Below, in pieces: positions 5,854 to 7,923 of a stretch of DNA of 7,923 bases. This stretch comes from an uncultured Bacillota bacterium (GTDB taxonomy: Bacteria > Bacillota > Clostridia > Peptostreptococcales > Anaerovoracaceae). Numbering within the stretch: position 1 is the first letter of the stretch; every line of letters begins with the position of its first letter. The notes beneath the pieces were generated by a model that was not told the origin of the DNA, ran no database searches, and saw nothing but the letters and a program-made list of their open reading frames with translations. Location of the stretch: contig CAUHLX010000126.1 of assembly GCA_959606705.1 (NCBI GenBank), positions 1 through 7,923 on the forward strand, read 5' to 3'. A program made the translations under genes and the position numbers.

Positions 5854-7302
5854 ATGATGAACGGAGCACAGTACAAAGAAAGTCTGAAGAAGCTGCACCC
5901 GGTGATTTACTGCAACGGAGAAAAGATCGAAAACGTGGTGGATCATCCCATGCTGGCACCCCACGTAAACTCGGCCGCCATGACCTATGAGCTGGCCTTC
6001 GATCCTCTTTACAAAAACCTGATGACCGCGACTTCCCACATCACGGGCAAAACCATCAACCGGTTCACCCACATGCATCAGAGCAAGGATGATCTGGTCA
6101 ACAAGGTAAAGATGCTGAGAATGATCGCCAACAAAACCGGCACCTGCTTCCAGAGATGCGTTGGCTTGGACGCCATGAACGCGACCTTCACCACCACCTA
6201 CAACATGGACAAAAAGCACGGCACGGAATACCATAAGAGATTCGTAAAGTGGCTGGAATACGTACAGGAAAACGATCTGATGATCGCCGGTTCCATGACG
6301 GACCCCAAAGGCAACCGCAATCTGAAGCCCTCTCTACAGGCGGACCCCGATCTCTTCACCAGAGTCGTGGAAAAGAGAGAAGACGGCGTTGTGATCTGCG
6401 GAGCGAAGGCTCATCAGACCGGCATGGCCAACTCCCACGAAATGCTGATTCTGCCCACCACCAACCTGCTGGAAGGCGATGAGCCCTGGGCAATCGCCTG
6501 CGCAATCCCGGTGGACGCGGAAGGCGTTACTCATATTTTCGGACGTCAGACCAACGACCAGCGCCGGCTTCAGGGCGACATCGACACCGGCAACTCCGAG
6601 TACGCGATCGTCGGCGGTGAAACCTTGACCGTTCTGGATCACGTATTCGTGCCCTGGGATCGGGTGTTCATGTGCGGTGAAATTGAATTCGCTCAGGACT
6701 ACGTCACCCGGTTCGCGGCTTACCACCGCCAGAACTACGGCGGCTGCAAGGTAGGCAACTCCGACGTGCTGATCGGCGCCACCGCCCTGATGGCTGACAT
6801 GAACGGAACCACCAAGGCTTCCCATGTAAAGGATAAGCTCATAGAGATGACCCATCTGGCGGAAACCATGTACTGCTGCTCCCTGGCCTGCTCCTATGAA
6901 GGATATCGGACCGAAGCCGGCAACTACTATGTGGACACCCTGCTGGCCAATGAAGTAAAGCTGAACTGCACCAGAAACATCTACGAAATCGCGCGTCTGG
7001 CTCACGATATCGCCGGCGGCTTCATCGCCACCCTGCCTTACGAAGCCGATCTGAAAGCGGAGGAAACCGGAGATCTGATCCGCAAGTTCCTGGCTGGCAA
7101 CGCGGAATTCAAAGCGGAAGACCGGATTCGTCTGGCCCGTCTGATCGAGAATATGTCCGGCGGCACCGCTCTGGCCGAATCCATGCACGGCGCGGGTTCC
7201 CCCCAGGCGATGCGCATCATGATCCTGAGGGAATCCAACATGAACAGCAAGAAAAAGCTGGCGGCGGATCTGGCTCACCTGTCCATCAAGGACACCATGT
7301 AA
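5854..7302 (+). CDS. abfD: 4-hydroxybutyryl-CoA dehydratase-like [4Fe-4S]/FAD enzyme
   Basis: A 482-residue member of the HpaB/AbfD fold. AbfD converts 4-hydroxybutyryl-CoA to crotonyl-CoA by a ketyl-radical mechanism and isomerises vinylacetyl-CoA. The cluster ligands are present: C98 and C102 in TCFQRC, then H291 and C298 in YHRQNYGGCK. So are Y295, K299, E256 (GGETLTVLD) and T189 (HQTGM). Each is exactly one lower than the residue number I recall for the C. aminobutyricum enzyme (C99, C103, H292, C299, Y296, K300, E257, T190). E442 in AESMHGAGSPQ probably matches E455, which implies about 12 residues fewer in the segment between. The N-terminus also resembles AbfD. HpaB monooxygenases lack these cysteines, so hydroxylase is unlikely. 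ATG 5854 (or 5857) is the only possible start, as a stop lies three codons upstream; the ribosome site GAAAGGA (5833-5839) is rather distant. It lies 21 nt before the thiolase. The substrate could be a relative of 4-hydroxybutyryl-CoA. Confidence 0.88.
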   Translation: MMNGAQYKESLKKLHPVIYCNGEKIENVVDHPMLAPHVNSAAMTYELAFDPLYKNLMTATSHITGKTINRFTHMHQSKDDLVNKVKMLRMIANKTGTCFQRCVGLDAMNATFTTTYNMDKKHGTEYHKRFVKWLEYVQENDLMIAGSMTDPKGNRNLKPSLQADPDLFTRVVEKREDGVVICGAKAHQTGMANSHEMLILPTTNLLEGDEPWAIACAIPVDAEGVTHIFGRQTNDQRRLQGDIDTGNSEYAIVGGETLTVLDHVFVPWDRVFMCGEIEFAQDYVTRFAAYHRQNYGGCKVGNSDVLIGATALMADMNGTTKASHVKDKLIEMTHLAETMYCCSLACSYEGYRTEAGNYYVDTLLANEVKLNCTRNIYEIARLAHDIAGGFIATLPYEADLKAEETGDLIRKFLAGNAEFKAEDRIRLARLIENMSGGTALAESMHGAGSPQAMRIMILRESNMNSKKKLAADLAHLSIKDTM

Positions 7303-7305
7303 TCG

Positions 7306-7313
7306 AAGGGGGA
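7306..7313 (+). promoter_or_regulatory. Ribosome binding site of the thiolase gene
   Basis: AAGGGGGA lies ten bases before ATG 7324, within the 21-nt gap after the dehydratase stop. This supports cotranscription and the chosen start. Confidence 0.65.
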
Positions 7314-7323
7314 ACCGATTAAA

Positions 7324-7923
7324 ATGAGAGAAGTAGTCATCGTTGCGGCGGCTCGCACCGCCACAGGAAAATTCGGAGGGGCTCTTTCAAAGATCCCCGC
7401 CCCGGTCCACGGGGGACAGGTGGTAAAGGCTCTGGTGGAAAAGTCCGGAATTGATCCCGCCGAAATCGACGAGCTGATTATCGGCACCCATTTCCAGGCA
7501 GGCATCAAGGCCAATTCCGCCAGACAGTGCGGAATCTACGCGGGACTGCCCGATACCATCCCCGCTTTCACCCCGAATAAAAATTGTGCCACCTCGTTGA
7601 AGGCCATTCAACTGGCCGCCCAGTCCATTCTGGTGGGCGACAACGACGTAGTCATCGCGGGAGGCTGCGAAACCATGAGCGCCATCCCCTACATATTGGA
7701 TAAAGCTCGATTCGGTTATCGGATGGGGCCGGGAACCATTCAAGACAGCATGCTTTACGACGGCCTGGTGGATCCCTTCATGAATTATCATATGGGAATC
7801 ACCGCGGAAAACGTCGCGGAAAAATGCGGCATTACCAGAGAAATGCAGGACGCCTTCGCTCTGGCCAGTCACCAGAAGGCCCAAAAGGCTTGGGCGGAAG
7901 GAAAATTCCAGCAGGACATCGTC
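7324..7923 (+). CDS. Thiolase (acetyl-CoA acetyltransferase type), 3'-truncated
   Basis: The first 200 residues of a thiolase, which either cleaves a 3-ketoacyl-CoA with CoA or condenses two acyl-CoAs. The frame is open at the window end; a full protein would be about 390-400 residues. Seen: the N-terminal VVIVAAARTATGKFGGAL (4-21), DELIIGTHFQAG, the nucleophile Cys88 in NKNCATSLKAI (family position about 89), VVIAGGCETMSAIPY (for AGGxExMS), and the loop domain entry ITAENVAEKCGITREMQDAF with SHQKAQ. The second and third catalytic motifs (GHP and CGG) lie beyond the window. The sequence after the nucleophile, CATS, departs from the usual CxSG. In this operon it would release acetyl-CoA as the final step. 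The gene is intact as far as seen, and the family is certain. Confidence 0.93.
   Translation, partial: MREVVIVAAARTATGKFGGALSKIPAPVHGGQVVKALVEKSGIDPAEIDELIIGTHFQAGIKANSARQCGIYAGLPDTIPAFTPNKNCATSLKAIQLAAQSILVGDNDVVIAGGCETMSAIPYILDKARFGYRMGPGTIQDSMLYDGLVDPFMNYHMGITAENVAEKCGITREMQDAFALASHQKAQKAWAEGKFQQDIV

Noticed and set aside
6334..7278. 314-codon open frame on the - strand inside the dehydratase gene
   Set aside because: The + strand carries all AbfD cluster ligands. The antisense product has no recognisable domain and lies wholly inside the gene.
5854..7302. 4-hydroxyphenylacetate 3-monooxygenase (HpaB) as the identity of this gene
   Set aside because: The fold is shared, but the four [4Fe-4S] ligands and the Y/K pair typical of 4-hydroxybutyryl-CoA dehydratase are present, and the neighbours are CoA-ester enzymes.
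1..7923. CRISPR array, tRNA or rRNA gene, insertion sequence or phage signature
   Set aside because: No regularly spaced repeats, cloverleaf sequence, transposase-like protein or terminal inverted repeats were seen. Genes are colinear with similar composition.

Overview
The window is a catabolic stretch, entirely on the + strand, from what is probably a strictly anaerobic bacterium. The best anaerobic marker is a 4-hydroxybutyryl-CoA dehydratase-family gene (FAD plus an oxygen-sensitive [4Fe-4S] cluster). Strong AGGAGG-type ribosome binding sites and GC-rich third codon positions would suit a GC-richer member of the Clostridia or a similar Gram-positive-type fermenter. The taxonomic guess is inference and weak.

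Layout. (1) 1-1194 is the 3' part of an APC-superfamily amino acid/amine permease cut by the window edge. (2) After a 123-nt gap with a terminator-like hairpin come eutH (1318-2433), an ethanolamine-transporter family gene, and a nitrilase-superfamily amidase (2473-3375), 39 nt apart. A very good intrinsic terminator (3396-3443) closes this unit. (3) A 391-nt non-coding stretch (3376-3766) holds that terminator, a C-rich segment with nothing recognisable, an AT-rich segment with repeated TTGAATT motifs, and a near-consensus sigma-54 (-24/-12) promoter at 3687-3703. (4) Downstream lies an apparent operon: family III CoA-transferase (3767-4975), short-chain dehydrogenase/reductase (5034-5798), 4-hydroxybutyryl-CoA dehydratase-like enzyme (5854-7302), and a thiolase (7324 to the window end, incomplete).

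How the genes may work together. The second operon reads as a CoA-dependent acid degradation route. The CoA-transferase would activate a carboxylic acid. The AbfD-like radical flavoenzyme would remove a gamma-leaving group to give a 2-enoyl-CoA (crotonyl-CoA if the substrate is 4-hydroxybutyryl-CoA). An enoyl-CoA hydratase not seen here would add water. The SDR would oxidise the 3-hydroxyacyl-CoA, and the thiolase would cleave the 3-ketoacyl-CoA to acetyl-CoA. All AbfD cofactor and active-site residues I could place are present, each offset by one from the numbering I remember for the Clostridium aminobutyricum enzyme. The true substrate is not proven. The usual GABA/4-hydroxybutyrate partner genes (4-hydroxybutyrate dehydrogenase, family I CoA-transferase) are absent from the window. 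The upstream permease, eutH and amidase genes suggest uptake and hydrolysis of an amine or amide, but a terminator separates them from the sigma-54 operon, so a link between the two halves is only a hypothesis.

Most interesting points: the sigma-54-controlled placement of an AbfD-type enzyme with a family III CoA-transferase, the candidate activator sites upstream, a Gln in place of the usual catalytic Asn in the SDR, an atypical sequence after the thiolase nucleophile, and eutH paired with an amidase without any microcompartment genes.
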